The translations under genes and the position numbers were made by a program. A DNA stretch of 6,309 bases, taken from NCBI GenBank assembly GCA_017381395.1, contig JAFOCH010000077.1:1-6309 (forward strand), in the 5' to 3' direction. The notes under the pieces were generated by a model, which searched no databases, had not been told where the DNA came from, and was given only the letters and a program-made list of their open reading frames with translations. Numbering within the stretch: the stretch's first letter is position 1; the number at the start of each line of letters is the position of its first letter. Source of the stretch: Clostridia bacterium (GTDB taxonomy: Bacteria > Bacillota > Clostridia > Oscillospirales > Acutalibacteraceae). Shown here piece after piece: positions 5,230 through 6,309 of the stretch.

Positions 5230-6309
5230 TTATGCTATTGTTGATTTTTTCTTTTCGGGGAGGGTTAATCTTACCTGCTTACGATTCGGGTCGTATGCGA
5301 TTTTCGGTTCGCCGCCGTCAACTGTTTCGGCAGTAATCGTAACCTTTTCGACGGTAGAATCACTCGGCAAATCATACATAATCTTTGTCAATACGCCTTC
5401 AAATATTGAACGCAAGCCTCTCGCTCCCGTCTTTCTCTCGATCGTTTTATCCGCGATTTTTTCGAGAGCTTCCTTTTCAAATTCGAGTTGCGCTCCGTCC
5501 ATTGCGAACAATGACTGATACTGCTTTACAACCGAGTTTTTCGGTTCGGTCATAATTTTAAGCAGAGAATCCTTATCAAGTGGTTCAAGTGCGGTTACGA
5601 CGGGCAATCTGCCCACCAATTCGGGTATAAGTCCGAATTTAACCAAATCCTGATGAATTACGGATTTAATCAGCTCGGCTGGTTCCATCTTTGACTTTTC
5701 CTTAATTTCGGAGCCAAAGCCCATTCCCGAGCCGCCAATTCTTTTTTCAATCTGTTTCTCGATTCCATCGAATGCACCTGCGCAGATAAAGAGTATATTC
5801 TGTGTGTTTATCTGAATAAACTCCTGCTGTGGATGCTTACGTCCACCCTGTGGCGGTACGTTTGCAACGGTACCTTCGAGAATTTTTAAAAGTGCCTGCT
5901 GAACGCCCTCGCCGCTTACGTCGCGAGTGATTGACGGATTTTCAGATTTTCTGGCAATCTTATCAATTTCGTCGATATAAATAATTCCTCTTTCGGCGCG
6001 TTCGATATCATAATCGGCCGCCTGAATAAGACGAAGTAAAATATTCTCGACATCCTCACCTACATAACCTGCTTCGGTAAGGGTGGTTGCATCGGTGATT
6101 GCAAAGGGTACGTCAAGCGTTTTTGCCAATATTTGAGCAAGCAAGGTCTTTCCCACGCCGGTAGGTCCAAGCATGAGAATATTACTCTTATTTATCTCGA
6201 CCTCGGGGTCGTGAGGAGCAAAACAGGTACGCTTATAGTGATTATAGACGGCAACCGAAAGCGCAATCTTCGCATCGTTTTGACCGATCACATATTGATC
6301 GAGCTGTTC
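5230..6309 (-). CDS. clpX: ATP-dependent Clp protease ATP-binding subunit ClpX, 5' end missing
   Basis: This is the AAA+ unfoldase that recognises, unfolds and threads protein substrates into the ClpP peptidase in the cytoplasm. The frame is open to the window edge: 359 codons are visible, and the GTG at 6291 is an internal Val of the family motif LDQYVIGQ, not a start. Compared with the usual length of about 420 residues, roughly the first 60-65 are missing, including the zinc-binding domain. In visible numbering I see Walker A GPTGVGKT (48-55), pore loop GYVG (81-84), Walker B IIYIDE (109-114), the RKH substrate loop (157-159), the ClpP-docking loop as MGF (196-198; usually IGF), the arginine finger in LVGRLP (about 234) and the sensor-2 GARGLR (295-300). 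The C-terminus is complete and ends with TAA. It is followed by a stem-loop terminator, so it closes a separate upstream operon; clpP and tig often lie upstream in this group but are outside the window. Confidence 0.97.
   Translation of the reverse strand, partial: EQLDQYVIGQNDAKIALSVAVYNHYKRTCFAPHDPEVEINKSNILMLGPTGVGKTLLAQILAKTLDVPFAITDATTLTEAGYVGEDVENILLRLIQAADYDIERAERGIIYIDEIDKIARKSENPSITRDVSGEGVQQALLKILEGTVANVPPQGGRKHPQQEFIQINTQNILFICAGAFDGIEKQIEKRIGGSGMGFGSEIKEKSKMEPAELIKSVIHQDLVKFGLIPELVGRLPVVTALEPLDKDSLLKIMTEPKNSVVKQYQSLFAMDGAQLEFEKEALEKIADKTIERKTGARGLRSIFEGVLTKIMYDLPSDSTVEKVTITAETVDGGEPKIAYDPNRKQVRLTLPEKKKSTIA

Noticed and set aside
5118..5336. Plus-strand open frame running from the intergenic region into the clpX end
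   Set aside because: It crosses the promoter and the terminator stem-loop and overlaps the conserved 3' end of clpX. The translation matches no family I recognise.
6289..6291. GTG as a possible start codon of clpX
   Set aside because: The frame continues upstream to the window edge with residues EQLDQY, which complete the conserved LDQYVIGQ motif of ClpX, so the GTG encodes an internal valine.

Overview
The window looks like core chromosome of a low-to-mid GC Gram-positive bacterium, most probably a member of the class Clostridia, perhaps the Oscillospiraceae/Ruminococcaceae side. The grounds are: a DUF951 protein (a Bacillota family), purine-rich Shine-Dalgarno sites close to the ideal, GTG and TTG starts, a two-domain Sua5-type TsaC, an M18 aminopeptidase of the clostridial type, and a tRNA with an encoded CCA end. 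The genus is an inference and cannot be fixed from this sequence alone. All genes lie on the minus strand, so transcription runs from high to low coordinates.

Layout from right to left. At 6309-5230 is the 3' part of clpX, cut by the window edge, followed by a stem-loop terminator (5220-5185). A good promoter (TTGAAA, 17 bp, TATCAT; 5146-5118), with a 13-bp perfect palindrome just upstream, then starts a compact six-gene run: DUF951 protein (5095-4910), prfA/RF1 (4894-3821), tsaC (3816-2791), coaE (2794-2186), a membrane-anchored lytic transglycosylase (2189-1665) and an M18 aminopeptidase (1644-247). The spacing is 15 nt, 4 nt, a TTGA overlap, an ATGA overlap and 20 nt, which strongly suggests one transcript with translational coupling. 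A tRNA-Leu(CAA) at 193-107 has its own promoter (236-208) and ends in an intrinsic terminator (95-65). No terminator is visible between the aminopeptidase and the tRNA, so the operon may read through into it.

The genes share a loose theme of translation and basic growth: stop-codon reading (RF1), the first step of the t6A37 tRNA modification (TsaC), the last step of coenzyme A synthesis (CoaE), wall turnover (transglycosylase), peptide recycling (M18), a leucine tRNA and, beyond the terminator, the ClpX unfoldase. The gene usually found between prfA and tsaC in Bacillota, prmC (RF methyltransferase), is absent here.

The far left 60 bases hold no gene but contain three 7-bp tandem units and one arm of a 14-bp perfect inverted repeat whose other arm lies in the tRNA terminator. 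This may be the edge of a small interspersed repeat. I found no new defence, mobile or biosynthetic system. The most useful observations are the start correction and regulatory context of the DUF951 gene, the unusual P-loop of CoaE, and the repeat structure at the left end.
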